From the NCBI RefSeq assembly GCF_003012705.1, contig NZ_PXYL01000003.1, positions 434,001-498,000 of the forward strand: 64,000 bases of DNA, read 5' to 3'. Shown here one piece after another: positions 27,589-38,037 of this stretch. Numbering within the stretch: position 1 is the first letter of the stretch; each line of letters begins with the position of its first letter. Source of the DNA: Pseudaminobacter soli (ex Li et al. 2025). GTDB lineage: Bacteria; Pseudomonadota; Alphaproteobacteria; Rhizobiales; Rhizobiaceae. The translations under genes and the position numbers were made by a program. Below the pieces are notes generated by a model. The model did not search any database. It had not been told where the DNA came from and saw only the letters and a program-made list of their open reading frames with translations.

Positions 27589-28461
27589 TTACCAGAGGTC
27601 GTAGCGCAGGCCGACCTTGACCTGGTGGAAGTCGAGCCCCTTGCTGAGCCTCGGACCAGTGCTGTCATAGGAGACAAATTGGGCGTTCGGCACGGAAAAA
27701 TACTCGTAGCCAACATCAACTGAGCCATTCGGGCTGAAGCGATAGGAAAGACCCGCGCCGAGCGAATAGGCCAAGTTGTAGCGGCGTTCCGAATCCACTT
27801 TGCCCTTGTAGGCGTCGGAGTCGTCGCACTCGAAGACCGACGTTGTCGATCCGCCAGCGCCATTGGGGACGCTCGTCGTCTGGTTCCGGCAGTGCCGATC
27901 CCCCTCTGCTACGCGACGCGAGACATAGGCCACGCCCAAGCCTCCGCCGACATAGGGCGTGAAGCCCGCGAAAGTGCCCAGATCGAAATAGGCGTTCGCC
28001 GTGCCGGAGTAGCCCTTGTTCTTGGCATTGTCCGAGCCTGGGCAGTCGCGAGTCTGGCGACCGCTGTGAACGGTCGTGTTACCCGAACCGTCGGTGTTCG
28101 AAACGGTTAGCGTCCCGTCACACGAGCTTACATATTCGTTGGCAAAGCTGTTGGATGGAAGAATGCCGAAATTCAGCTCCCCGCGCAGATAGTCGTTGAA
28201 GTGATAGCCCATGCCGATATTGGCCAGGACGGGCGTTTGGTTGGACGTGAATCCAACTGGAGTTTCGAAGTTCTTGAATGGCTTGTTGAACGCAAAACCC
28301 ACGTCGCCGCGCAGGTACCAGCCTGAGCCGACCTCGACCGGCACATATTCTGGGCCGCTTTCGACATAGACGGGCGGCTCGTAGTCTGCGGCCATGGCCG
28401 GTGCCGAATGCCATAGCAGCGCTGCGGCAAGGGGCAGAAGGATACGCGATTGCAGGCTCAT
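27589..28461 (-). CDS. Outer-membrane beta-barrel protein 1
   Basis: 290 residues. Signal peptide MSLQSRILLPLAAALLWHSA with cleavage after AMA; mature start ADYEPPVYVESGPEYVPVEV. Alternating hydrophobic strands and turns (WYLRGDVGFAFNKPF, YLRGELNFGILPSN, TPYVGGGLGVAYVS) and a C-terminal strand VKVGLRYDLW ending in an aromatic residue, the signal for barrel assembly. Four cysteines in two loops (SSCDG, RDCPG; RHCRN, FECDD) suggest surface disulphides. It is a rhizobial OmpW/Omp25-like barrel, ligand unknown. GGGAG precedes ATG 28461. A perfect CtrA-type box lies 75 bases upstream. Confidence 0.85.
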   Translation of the reverse strand: MSLQSRILLPLAAALLWHSAPAMAADYEPPVYVESGPEYVPVEVGSGWYLRGDVGFAFNKPFKNFETPVGFTSNQTPVLANIGMGYHFNDYLRGELNFGILPSNSFANEYVSSCDGTLTVSNTDGSGNTTVHSGRQTRDCPGSDNAKNKGYSGTANAYFDLGTFAGFTPYVGGGLGVAYVSRRVAEGDRHCRNQTTSVPNGAGGSTTSVFECDDSDAYKGKVDSERRYNLAYSLGAGLSYRFSPNGSVDVGYEYFSVPNAQFVSYDSTGPRLSKGLDFHQVKVGLRYDLW

Positions 28462-28535
28462 TATCACAAACTCCCGAATGCGCTGGCGTGGGACGGGCCC
28501 AGTCATCTTTCGGGGTTGATTGTTAACCATATTGG

Positions 28536-28550
28536 TTAAGTGCCGGTTAA
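28536..28550 (-). promoter_or_regulatory. CtrA-type box upstream of barrel 1
   Basis: Perfect TTAA-N7-TTAA (TTAA at 28536-28539 and 28547-28550), 75-89 bases before the ATG of the barrel gene. Another TTAAC half-site (28523-28527) lies next to it. CtrA is the cell-cycle regulator of Alphaproteobacteria. Confidence 0.6.
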
Positions 28551-28601
28551 GGATAATGAAAGGAATTGGGGCGCGCCGTGGGAGAGGCCCAAAAAACGCC
28601 A

Positions 28602-28627
28602 AAAGGCCCCGACGAAGCGGGGCCTTT
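28602..28627 (-). terminator. Terminator after outer-membrane barrel 2
   Basis: A ten-base stem AAAGGCCCCG/CGGGGCCTTT (28602-28611 with 28618-28627). The minus strand continues into TTGGCGTTTTTTGG. 25 bases beyond the stop of barrel 2. Confidence 0.88.
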
Positions 28628-28651
28628 CTCGAAAATCTTCGCCGTCCGAAC

Positions 28652-29431
28652 TCAGTTGAAAGCGTACCGGATACCGAGTTTCAGATCGTGAGACGTCAGC
28701 CTGTGGAATTGCACGCCGTCGTATGGTCCTGGGTTGGCGACAGGATCGTAGTTGATCTCGGGCCCGGTACGGGCATTACCAAGATTGACGAAGCTGTAGC
28801 CCAGGTCGATGGTCATACGATCGGTGGCCTTGATGCCGAGACCTGCGTGCAGCGCCCAGGCGAAGTTCCATTGCGCGTCGCTGTCTGCCCAAGCGCCGCC
28901 TCGGTTCATCACATTGACGTCCCGGAATTGCGAAATGGTGTTGCGCGACGTGCCGATGCCGGCACCGACATAGGGCACGAACGGACCGAACTCGCCGAGA
29001 TCGACATAGCCGTTTGCCAGGAACAGCCATTCGGATTTTTTGGCATGGAATTCGTTGGTGTAGGCGTTGCCGCCGCCGTGATCGACCCAATCAAGCGCGT
29101 TGAAGTCTGCCGCGCCGCGATATTCGAGGGTCACGTCGCCACGGACCCAGTCATTGTACTGATAACCGATGCCGCCGCCGAACAGCGGCGAGGAGCTGAA
29201 GCCGCCCTTGTCGTGCCAGCCATAGGCAACGATGGTCGGATCGTTGTAGAGATCCGAGCGCAGTTCGCCGAGCCGTTGGTTGGTCATGCCCAGATAGCCG
29301 CGAATGTACCAGGCGCCGATAGCCGGGGCCACGACGACTGGCTGTTCGACGAGATCGGCCGCCATTGCGGGAACCGACATGCCGCCAGCCATCAGCGCGG
29401 CGAGTGCCGTGAGAAACTTACGCATCTTCAT
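28652..29431 (-). CDS. Outer-membrane beta-barrel protein 2
   Basis: 259 residues. Signal peptide MKMRKFLTALAALMAGGMSV cleaved after AMA; mature start ADLVEQPVVV. Barrel strands include WYIRGYLGMTN, GGGIGYQYNDWVRGDVTLEY, FVPYVGAGIGTS and the terminal LKLGIRYAFN, ending F-N rather than a bare aromatic. The fold matches Omp25/OmpW-like proteins; it is about as distant from barrel 1 as a neighbouring paralogue would be, and the two genes are tandem. ATG 29431 follows AAGGG. A perfect CtrA-type box is 71 bases upstream. Confidence 0.85.
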   Translation of the reverse strand: MKMRKFLTALAALMAGGMSVPAMAADLVEQPVVVAPAIGAWYIRGYLGMTNQRLGELRSDLYNDPTIVAYGWHDKGGFSSSPLFGGGIGYQYNDWVRGDVTLEYRGAADFNALDWVDHGGGNAYTNEFHAKKSEWLFLANGYVDLGEFGPFVPYVGAGIGTSRNTISQFRDVNVMNRGGAWADSDAQWNFAWALHAGLGIKATDRMTIDLGYSFVNLGNARTGPEINYDPVANPGPYDGVQFHRLTSHDLKLGIRYAFN

Positions 29432-29501
29432 CACCCTTGCGATTCCCCGCGCCGGACGGCCGAGGATGATTGAATTCCGCATGGACAATGAATCAGAAAG
29501 A

Positions 29502-29516
29502 TTAAGGTCGCCTTAA
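29502..29516 (-). promoter_or_regulatory. CtrA-type box upstream of barrel 2
   Basis: Perfect TTAA-N7-TTAA (29502-29505 and 29513-29516), followed by C as in the TTAAC consensus, 71-85 bases before the ATG. It sits at nearly the same distance as the box before barrel 1. Confidence 0.62.
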
Positions 29517-29675
29517 CTACGTTTATTCACCAAGGCAGTGAAAAACGAATGGGTTGATGTTGGTTATTTGCTATTTTCTAACTTCTGAACCGGCGGCGGT
29601 TAATGGTCGTCTATGGAATTAACTGACCGCGAACATTGCTTTTTCAAGCAGGCGCAACCTCTACAGGCCACGCCG

Positions 29676-29701
29676 AAAAGCCCGCCGGAAGGCAGGCTTT
29701 T
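29676..29701 (-). terminator. Terminator after glmM
   Basis: Stem AAAAGCC-GCC with GGC-GGCTTTT, one mismatch, around a GGAA loop, 23 bases after the glmM stop. Confidence 0.75.
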
Positions 29702-29723
29702 GTGCATCGATGGCAATCGTGGA

Positions 29724-31076
29724 TCAGGCGGCGGTCTTGACTTCGGAAATCACGCCGACGATCTGGTCGACCACGCTCTCGACCAGCTTGGGGTCGTCGC
29801 CCTCGGCCATCACGCGGATCAGCGGCTCGGTGCCGGATGGGCGGATAACCAGGCGTCCCGACTTGCCGAGACGCCCGCGAGCATCCTCGATCGCGGCCTT
29901 GACCGGCGCTGCCTCCAGCGGCTTGCCGCCCGAGAAGCGCACATTCTTGAGAAGCTGCGGCACCGGTTCGAACCTCCGGCAAAGTTCGCTCACCGGCTTG
30001 TTCTGGCGCTTGACGCAAGCCAGCACCTGCAGGGCCGATACAAGGCCATCGCCCGTGGTCGAGAAATCCGATAGCACGATATGGCCCGACTGTTCGCCGC
30101 CGACATTGAGGCCGTGCGCGCGCATGTGCTCGACCACGTAGCGGTCGCCCACCTGGGTGCGGTGCAGTTGCAGGCCGATGTCGCCCAGGAAGCGCTCAAG
30201 GCCAAGATTGGACATGACCGTCGCCACCACGCCGCCGCCGGCGAGGCGGCCGCTCTGGTGCCAGGACTCGCCGATCAGCGCCAGAACCTGATCGCCGTCG
30301 ACGACATTGCCGCGCTCGTCGACGATGACCATGCGGTCAGCGTCGCCATCGAGCGCAATGCCGATGTCGGCGCGCACTTCATGCACCTTCTTGGCGAGGC
30401 TCTCCGGATGGGTCGAGCCGCACTCTTCGTTGATGTTGAAGCCGTTGGGGTCGTCGTGGATCGTGATGACCTCGGCGCCGAGTTCCCACAGGGCAGCAGG
30501 CGCCACCTTGTAGGCCGCGCCGTTGGCGCAGTCGATGACGATCCTGAGGCCCGCCAGCGACATGGAGCGCGGCAGGGTACGCTTGGCGAATTCGATATAG
30601 CGGTCATGCACGCCGTCGATACGTTTGGCGCGGCCGAGCGCATCGGCATCCGCGAGCGCGATGTCGATATCCTGGTCGAGCAGCGCCTCGATGCGCATCT
30701 CGATCTCATCCGAGAGCTTGTAGCCGTCGGGGCCGAACAGCTTGATGCCGTTGTCGTAGTAAGGGTTGTGCGAGGCCGAGATCATGACGCCGATGTCGGC
30801 GCGCAGCGAGCGGGCGAGCATGGCGACTGCCGGTGTCGGTACCGGCCCGAGCAAGAACACGTCCATGCCGGCGGCGCAGAAGCCGGACACGAGTGCATTC
30901 TCGATCATGTAGCCGGAGAGGCGCGTATCCTTGCCGAGCACCACACGGTGGCGATGGTTGCCCCGCTGGAAGGAAAGACCGGCCGCCATGCCCACCTTCA
31001 TGGCGACCTCGGCAGTCATCGGAAATTTGTTGGCCCGTCCCCGGATTCCGTCCGTTCCGAAATAGCGTCTGCTCAT
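29724..31076 (-). CDS. glmM: Phosphoglucosamine mutase
   Basis: Converts glucosamine-6-phosphate to glucosamine-1-phosphate for peptidoglycan and lipopolysaccharide; 450 residues. [20 protein letters not shown] at the start, the phosphoserine loop [20 protein letters not shown], the metal loop [14 protein letters not shown], the sugar loop GGEQSGHI and the phosphate loop [15 protein letters not shown] are all present. It normally follows ftsH on the same strand in this order; here about 2.1 kb with two other genes separates them. Confidence 0.97.
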   Translation of the reverse strand: MSRRYFGTDGIRGRANKFPMTAEVAMKVGMAAGLSFQRGNHRHRVVLGKDTRLSGYMIENALVSGFCAAGMDVFLLGPVPTPAVAMLARSLRADIGVMISASHNPYYDNGIKLFGPDGYKLSDEIEMRIEALLDQDIDIALADADALGRAKRIDGVHDRYIEFAKRTLPRSMSLAGLRIVIDCANGAAYKVAPAALWELGAEVITIHDDPNGFNINEECGSTHPESLAKKVHEVRADIGIALDGDADRMVIVDERGNVVDGDQVLALIGESWHQSGRLAGGGVVATVMSNLGLERFLGDIGLQLHRTQVGDRYVVEHMRAHGLNVGGEQSGHIVLSDFSTTGDGLVSALQVLACVKRQNKPVSELCRRFEPVPQLLKNVRFSGGKPLEAAPVKAAIEDARGRLGKSGRLVIRPSGTEPLIRVMAEGDDPKLVESVVDQIVGVISEVKTAA

Positions 31077-31508
31077 ACCTATCCAGTTTCCCCAGCCGTG
31101 GGCTCGCTCCCGCTACTCAGCTTCTGCCACAGCCAGCCAGCGCGCACAGATCACATTGTGTGATTATTTGTTACGAATCCTTGGAATTTTCTTACGTCTC
31201 CCTTTATTTTTCTTGAACTTGGCGGTTCACGAAAACGCCGGTCACATTTCGCGCAAAGGCACATTTCCTGGCTTTAGTGGACCTGAAATAACCAAAGCCC
31301 GCTCCCATTCCCTAACCGACGGCGCTTGCCGCATGGCTACAGCCGAAGAATTCCGCGCAATTGCACTAGAAAAGTGACGATTGTCTGTAATTGTTGCGGA
31401 ACACGTCGCGGTCTTGCGCATTACTAGACATCTGGCGCCTTCGGACGTTGCAGGCACGATCTTGTGCATGGTGCTTGTGGGGGCGGCAGCAACGGAGAGA
31501 AAAACGCC
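31077..31508. other. Intergenic region upstream of glmM and the Cys-repeat gene
   Basis: 432 bases between divergent genes, AT-richer near 31150-31220. Apart from a short scrap that resembles the start of a YjbR gene (31333-31377), nothing recognisable. Both promoters should be here. Confidence 0.5.
31333..31377 (+). pseudogene. Possible remnant of a YjbR/MmcQ-family gene (first 14 codons)
   Basis: ATG 31333 opens MATAEEFRAIALEK and then stops at TGA. MATxxEFRxIALxLP is the usual opening of rhizobial YjbR/MmcQ-family proteins, and here the frame ends just where the LP and the rest should follow. No further family sequence was seen downstream before the Cys-repeat gene. This is a weak call based on 12 aligned residues from memory. 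Confidence 0.3.
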
Positions 31509-32339
31509 ATGCTTATCATGCGAATTGCCACCCTGTCGGGCCTCGCTCTTGCAGCCGCGTTGTTCGCGGCGCCGGCGAGCGCGCTCACGATGAAAGAATG
31601 CAGCGCCAAATATCATGCAGCCAAAGACGCCGGCACTCTAAACGGACAAAGCTGGAAGGAGTTCCGTAAGACCGAATGCGCGGCGAATGCGGGCGCTGCG
31701 GCGACCGAACCGGCTGCGCCGGAGAAGAAATCTTCGAAGTCGAAGAAGGCGACCGACACCAACGCCGCCACCACTGAGGGCGCCAAAGGGCTGTCGATGC
31801 AGGAGTGCAGCACCAAGTACAATGCTGCGAAGGATGCAGGCACTCTGGGCGGCAAGACCTGGAACCAATTCCGTAAGGCCGAATGCGGCGCGGGCGCCAG
31901 CGCGGCGACTGCGACCAAGCCCGAAACCAAGCCGAGCACCGCGGCGGCCGCTGGCGGCGGCAAGGGCCTGACCATGAAGGAATGCAGCGCCAAGTACAGC
32001 GCCGCCAAGACTGCCGGCAAGCTGAACGGCCAGAACTGGAACCAGTTCCGCAAGGCTGAGTGCAGCGCTGCGGCCGCCGAGGACGAGACCCTGCCGAGCC
32101 CCGACCAGGCAAACTACCAGGGCGAGCCGGAGAAGCCCACGACGGTGGCGCCGAGCAGCGTCAAGTTCCCGACCGCGATCTCGCAGAAATATGTCAACGA
32201 GACCCCCGGCAAGGCCCGCCTGCACACCTGCCTCGACCAGTACTATGCCGCCAAGGACGCCAACCAGCTGGGCGGCCTGAAGTGGATCCAGAAAGGCGGC
32301 GGCTACTACAGCCTGTGCAACGCCAAGCTGAAGGGCTGA
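31509..32339 (+). CDS. Secreted protein with four cysteine-pair repeats
   Basis: 276 residues; signal peptide MLIMRIATLSGLALAAALFA cleaved after ASA (residue 25). Three close repeats at 28-57, 97-126 and 156-185 share the pattern M-K-E-C-S-x-K-Y-x-A-A-K-x-A-G-x-L-x-G-x-x-W-x-x-F-R-K-x-E-C, each with Cys 26 residues apart (31/57, 100/126, 159/185). A fourth, diverged copy at 238-270 has Cys at 241 and 270 and ends the protein. Linkers are Ala/Thr/Lys-rich. The pattern is reminiscent of the PsiF repeat (Cys pair around L-x-G), but that is not certain. Probably periplasmic with one disulphide per repeat. GGAGAG at 31495-31500 fits ATG 31509; ATG 31518 is possible. Terminator follows. Confidence 0.75.
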   Translation: MLIMRIATLSGLALAAALFAAPASALTMKECSAKYHAAKDAGTLNGQSWKEFRKTECAANAGAAATEPAAPEKKSSKSKKATDTNAATTEGAKGLSMQECSTKYNAAKDAGTLGGKTWNQFRKAECGAGASAATATKPETKPSTAAAAGGGKGLTMKECSAKYSAAKTAGKLNGQNWNQFRKAECSAAAAEDETLPSPDQANYQGEPEKPTTVAPSSVKFPTAISQKYVNETPGKARLHTCLDQYYAAKDANQLGGLKWIQKGGGYYSLCNAKLKG

Positions 32340-32353
32340 TCGTAGGCAGAACC

Positions 32354-32384
32354 AAAACCCGCGAGCTAGTCCCTCGCGGGTTTT
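32354..32384. terminator. Terminator shared by Cys-repeat gene and methyltransferase gene
   Basis: A twelve-base stem AAAACCCGCGAG/CTCGCGGGTTTT (32354-32365 with 32373-32384), seven-base loop, T-runs on both strands. Confidence 0.92.
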
Positions 32385-32394
32385 CCAATTCTCT

Positions 32395-33090
32395 TCAGGG
32401 CTTGATTGCCGAGAAGAAGAGGAAGCGGGGTTTTTTCGTCAGGCTCCGGTAGGCCTCCGGAAAGAGATCGCGCGCCCGGGGATCCGGTTGCGGCTCGCTT
32501 AGCCGTTCTAGGCGAAAGCCCGCTGCCAGCAACGCATCGACCATGGCATGCAGCGACCGATGCCAGAAGCGCATCTTGATCGTCCTGTCGCCCCGCTGCC
32601 ATTCATCTTCGAAGCTATATGTGGCGAAGTAGTCGTCTGCGTCGGTCAGCTGATGATCCATGAAGGGATGGTGCGTCGAAAATACCAGGCGTCCACCGTT
32701 CCGAAGCAGCCGGTGGAATTCCGCCAACGGCTGCGACCAATCTTCCAGATAGTGCATGACTAGCGCCGACAGGATCAGGTCAAATGAGCCGCTCTCGAAG
32801 GGCAGCGGCTCTCCAAGGTCTGCTTGCACAAGACGGGCCTGGTCTCCGAGCCTTTCCTTGGCGATGGCCAGAAGGCCTGCGCTCTTGTCGATGCCGGTCA
32901 CGACAGCGCCCCGTTCGATAAGCGCCTGCGCATGGGCACCGCCGCCACAACCGGCGTCGAGCACGTGCAGCCCCGAGACGTCGCCCGCAAGCTCCAGGAT
33001 CGCCGGGCGCTCGTAATAGGCATTCCAGGCATTGGCCTCGTTGTCGGCCACGTAGGACTCCGCAAAGGAATCATAGTCGTTCTCGGACAT
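32395..33090 (-). CDS. Class I SAM-dependent methyltransferase
   Basis: 231 residues, Rossmann-type methyltransferase of the Methyltransf_11 group. Motif I VLDAGCGGGAHAQAL binds S-adenosylmethionine, acidic motif II is VTGIDKSAG, then ARLVQADLGEPLPF, and FDLILSALVMHYLEDW is motif IV-like. Substrate cannot be told. ATG 33090 follows GGAGAGG; a longer upstream frame is spurious. It sits between glmM and ftsH, interrupting a usually tight pair, on the same strand as both but with its own terminator context. Confidence 0.85.
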   Translation of the reverse strand: MSENDYDSFAESYVADNEANAWNAYYERPAILELAGDVSGLHVLDAGCGGGAHAQALIERGAVVTGIDKSAGLLAIAKERLGDQARLVQADLGEPLPFESGSFDLILSALVMHYLEDWSQPLAEFHRLLRNGGRLVFSTHHPFMDHQLTDADDYFATYSFEDEWQRGDRTIKMRFWHRSLHAMVDALLAAGFRLERLSEPQPDPRARDLFPEAYRSLTKKPRFLFFSAIKP

Positions 33091-33140
33091 CGCCCCGCTC
33101 CTCTCCAATTCAAGCTCCGCCGCGAAAAACGCGGGCGCCA

Positions 33141-33172
33141 AAAAAAGAACACCGCAGCAATGCCGCGGTGCT
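33141..33172 (-). terminator. Terminator after ftsH
   Basis: On the minus strand GCACCGC-GGCATTGCT-GCGGTG is followed by TTCTTTTTTTTGG. It is about 35 bases past the ftsH stop. Confidence 0.85.
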
Positions 33173-33205
33173 CGAATGTCATGAAAAGACTGGCTTGTGG
33201 AAGCC

Positions 33206-35146
<1,941 letters not shown>

Positions 35147-35250
35147 CGAGTTTCCCGTTGTGCCCGAGGCCGGACACCTGTCGTTGTTGGAAGCGTGGAC
35201 CTAACATAGGCAGCCCCATGGGCTATGCCAAGCAGTAGAGCACGGTTCGG

Positions 35251-36618
35251 TTAAGCTTTACTCCCAATATGGCTTCGCAATGGCGGCGCCGGCGGTGTTT
35301 CCGCAAAGATCAATTCGGCAATGGCTGTAGCCGGCGCAAGATCGAAGCCGGGCAGGAACAGCGCCCAGGGGGCGGCGATCGGCATGGCCGAAACCCCGTA
35401 CGGTTCACTCTTCGCGGTCAGCACGCCGAGGCATTCGCCGCCCCGCCAAAGCGCCGGCAGCGTCGCTTGGGCGGCGCGGATCAGGCTGGCAGGGGCGTTC
35501 ACGCCTTCGATTCCGGCCTTTTTTGCCTGGGTGGAGCCCAATGGCGCAACGAGCGCGTCGCTTGGCGGGCGTTCAACGCGAAGGCGGAAGCGCCCGTCCC
35601 AAGCCGCGTTGTCCGCGGGTGTGAGCGGGGCCGGCAAATTGCGCGCCTCGCGACGCAGGAAGATGCCGTCGCGTCTGGCGTCCAGCGCGGTCCGCGACAA
35701 TGTGGCGCAAAAAAATTCCCGGCCGAACCGCCCAAACAGCGCCGCGGCGCGTGCAGCGTCCGGCAGGTGAGGGGTGCCGCCCGCGACGCCGAGCAGAATG
35801 CGCAGCGCATAGACGGCTGTCGTGGTTTCCGCTCCCGCAAAGGTCGGATCGAGGCGGATGAGCCCGGGCAGGCTCGCATGTGCGCGAATGAGAGCGGCCG
35901 CGCCGTCGCCCAGGCGCAGCCGCTCCTCGCCGACCTGCGCGGCCATGTCCAGCGCCGTCTCGACGCGCCCGTCCTCGGCGCCTGTGAGTGCTGCGCGGAC
36001 GCGCGGGCGTTCGAAGAGCTGATTGACGTTGGTCGGATCGTCCAGCCACGATTCGCCGATGCCGCGCAGATAGTCGCGCAGCGCCCGCCGGCGCGTGCCG
36101 AGCAGCGGCCGCACGATCCATGTCGCGCCGTCGAACAAGGTGACGGGCGCCATGCCGGCCAGGCCGCGCGCATCGTCATCGGAGGTGCCGCGCTGGCTGC
36201 GCATCAGCACCGTTTCGGCTTGGTCGTCGGCCGTGTGGCCGGTCAGGATCACGTCAGTGCCCTCAAGCCGGGCAGCTTCGGCAAGCAGACGATAGCGCGC
36301 CAGCCGTGCGGCGGCCGGAACGCCGGTTTTCGGCTTTTCGCCGGTCCAGGTCATGGTGCGATGGGCAACGCGGTGCCGCGCGGCAATTTTTGCCACTTCT
36401 TCGGCCTCGGCGGCGGAGCCCGGCCGCAGGCCATGATCGACGGTCACCGCCACGAGCTTGGTGTCGGGGGCGATGCGGTCGAGCCAGGATTTGGTGAGAA
36501 AGAGAAGAGCGAGCGAGTCGCTGCCGCCGGAAACCGCCGCGACAAGCGTGCGGTGCTCGGCAAAATCAAAGGTCGAGTAGAGCCGAAGGGGGTCGAGATC
36601 GGCTCGCAGCGTCAGCAC
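35251..36618 (-). CDS. tilS: tRNA(Ile)-lysidine synthetase
   Basis: Converts the wobble C of the CAU-anticodon tRNA-Ile to lysidine so AUA can be read; 455 residues. The PP-loop is AVSGGSDSLALLFLTKSWLD, with TGHTADDQAETVLMR and RPLLGTRRRALRDYL as further family landmarks. The C-terminal part is diverged as usual. GTG 36618 overlaps the stop of cpoB (TGA at 36612-36614), a sign of translational coupling. Confidence 0.93.
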   Translation of the reverse strand: MLTLRADLDPLRLYSTFDFAEHRTLVAAVSGGSDSLALLFLTKSWLDRIAPDTKLVAVTVDHGLRPGSAAEAEEVAKIAARHRVAHRTMTWTGEKPKTGVPAAARLARYRLLAEAARLEGTDVILTGHTADDQAETVLMRSQRGTSDDDARGLAGMAPVTLFDGATWIVRPLLGTRRRALRDYLRGIGESWLDDPTNVNQLFERPRVRAALTGAEDGRVETALDMAAQVGEERLRLGDGAAALIRAHASLPGLIRLDPTFAGAETTTAVYALRILLGVAGGTPHLPDAARAAALFGRFGREFFCATLSRTALDARRDGIFLRREARNLPAPLTPADNAAWDGRFRLRVERPPSDALVAPLGSTQAKKAGIEGVNAPASLIRAAQATLPALWRGGECLGVLTAKSEPYGVSAMPIAAPWALFLPGFDLAPATAIAELIFAETPPAPPLRSHIGSKA

Positions 36619-37682
36619 GCCGAACGCGCCTGTTCCTGCTTGACGCGGTCTTTCAACGCAGTGGTGATGTCGGGGTAGCGCTTGCCGATTTCGTTGAAGG
36701 TTGCGCAGGCCACGTCGCGCTGTTTCAGGCCGACCAGCGAGATGCCGAGCTTGAGCAGCATTTCGGGGGCCTTCTTGGATTTCGGATAGGCCTTGTTGGC
36801 GGCCAGGAAGGTTTCCGCCGCGTCGCGGTACTTCTGCTGACCGAGCAGGGCTTCGCCGAGCCAGAAATGCGAATCGGCCGTCTTGGGGTCGTTCGGGAAG
36901 CGCTCGATGTGCTGGCGGAAGCCGGTCTCGGCCGTGCCGTAGTCGCCCGAAAGGATGAACTGGTAGGAATTGCGGTAGAGCTCGTCGGGACTGTTGGTCT
37001 CGGGCAGGGCGGCCACGACGGTGCCCTGGCTGGCCGGGGCCGTGTTGCTCTCGACCGGAGCGGAGTCGGCGCTCGCCGCATCGCCGATGCTGCCGCTCTT
37101 GACGTTGCCGTTGGCGTCGAAGGTGATCGTGCCGAAGGTCTTGGGCGGGGTGCCCTTGCCGGGCGTGCCGGTGGCAGGCTGCGAGCCGCCATTTTCAGTG
37201 ATGATCTCCTCCACATTGGCAGAGGAGTTGCTTGCAGCCTGGCCGGCCGGTGAGGCCAGCGGCTCCGAGGCGGAAGACGCCGCGGAATTCTCCGCGACGC
37301 TTCTGTTGGTGTGGCCGGAACCAGCGTCCGACTTCTTCTTGTTTTCCAGCTCCTGGAAGCGGAACTCATTGTCTTCCTGCATCTTGCGCAGCTGTTCCTG
37401 CATCTGCAGGACCTGGAAGTTGAGTTCCTCGATGGTGCCGTTCAGGGTGCGGACCTGCTCCTCGAGCGTCTGGACGCGCGGATCGCTGGCCTGGGCGACC
37501 TGAACAAGGCCGGCCTTCTGGCCGCTGAACACGCCGGGAAGGCCTGTCGCGGGCATCGGAACGGCAATGCCTTGATTGCCGGTCATTGCCGGGGCAGCAG
37601 TCGTCGAAACGTCGCGCGCATAGGCTGCACCCGACAGAAGAAGCGCGGCCAGGGTGCCACTCAGGATAGATCGAAAATACAT
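36612..37682 (-). CDS. cpoB: Cell-division coordinator CpoB (YbgF)
   Basis: Periplasmic partner of Tol-Pal that links outer-membrane constriction to septal peptidoglycan synthesis; 356 residues. Signal peptide MYFRSILSGTLAALLLSGAA cleaved after AYA. A short coiled coil at about 65-115 (RVQTLEEQVRTLNGTIEELN, trimerisation in E. coli), an Ala/Ser/Gly-rich linker, then TPR repeats from about residue 225 (SPDELYRNSYQFILSGDYGT to the end). GAGAGG precedes ATG 37682. tilS follows with a seven-base overlap. Confidence 0.93.
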   Translation of the reverse strand: MYFRSILSGTLAALLLSGAAYARDVSTTAAPAMTGNQGIAVPMPATGLPGVFSGQKAGLVQVAQASDPRVQTLEEQVRTLNGTIEELNFQVLQMQEQLRKMQEDNEFRFQELENKKKSDAGSGHTNRSVAENSAASSASEPLASPAGQAASNSSANVEEIITENGGSQPATGTPGKGTPPKTFGTITFDANGNVKSGSIGDAASADSAPVESNTAPASQGTVVAALPETNSPDELYRNSYQFILSGDYGTAETGFRQHIERFPNDPKTADSHFWLGEALLGQQKYRDAAETFLAANKAYPKSKKAPEMLLKLGISLVGLKQRDVACATFNEIGKRYPDITTALKDRVKQEQARSAC

Positions 37683-38035
37683 GTGCCTCTCGCCAATAAA
37701 ACGGGAATTGCAAATCGCAACGATTGCGCTCTGCCTTTTATCAGCGCCAGAGACTTCGGCCAAATTTTGTTTGCGTGAATGGCCGAAGTGCCTGCAAAAA
37801 CGGCTTCTTGGGGCGGTGATGCAGGAAGGCAACAGTGCCCCATGACGCGTGGTCTGAAACGGGCAGGTCGCAAGGAAAAGGCGGCCACATGGACCGCCTT
37901 TTTTGTCTACGCCACTGACTGGCTGGCTTTCGGCATAGAGCGAGATGACTTCTCGTTGAATGGCTATCTCGCTCTAAGCCTTTTTCTTGAAGCATGATCT
38001 TGTCCGAAAAGTCTGCAACTTTTCGGGATCATGCT
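37683..38035. other. Intergenic region between pal and cpoB
   Basis: 353 bases. It contains a terminator (37876-37904) and the mosaic palindromic element (37936-38037), so cpoB-tilS-ftsH probably has its own promoter in 37683-37870. No gene seen. Confidence 0.6.
37876..37904. terminator. Terminator between pal and cpoB
   Basis: Stem AAAAGGCGG (37876-37884) with CCGCCTTTT (37894-37902) around a nine-base loop that can pair further (CC/GG), T-run on the plus side. Reading on the minus strand it would end the tol-pal transcript after the mosaic repeat. Confidence 0.75.
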
Positions 38036-38037
38036 TT
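37936..38037. repeat. Mosaic palindromic element, copy 1
   Basis: Two palindromes in tandem: TAGAGCGAGAT...ATCTCGCTCTA (37936-37946 with 37966-37976) and AAGCATGATC...GATCATGCTT (37990-38036 overall, with GTCCGAAAAGT/ACTTTTCGG inside). It resembles the Rhizobium-type intergenic mosaic elements (RIME). Its right end coincides with the stop codon of pal. Copy 2 lies at 47682. Confidence 0.85.

Noticed and set aside
31156-31377. A 73-codon gene
   Set aside because: The start lies in AT-rich non-coding DNA and only the last 14 residues look like anything; recorded as a possible scrap.
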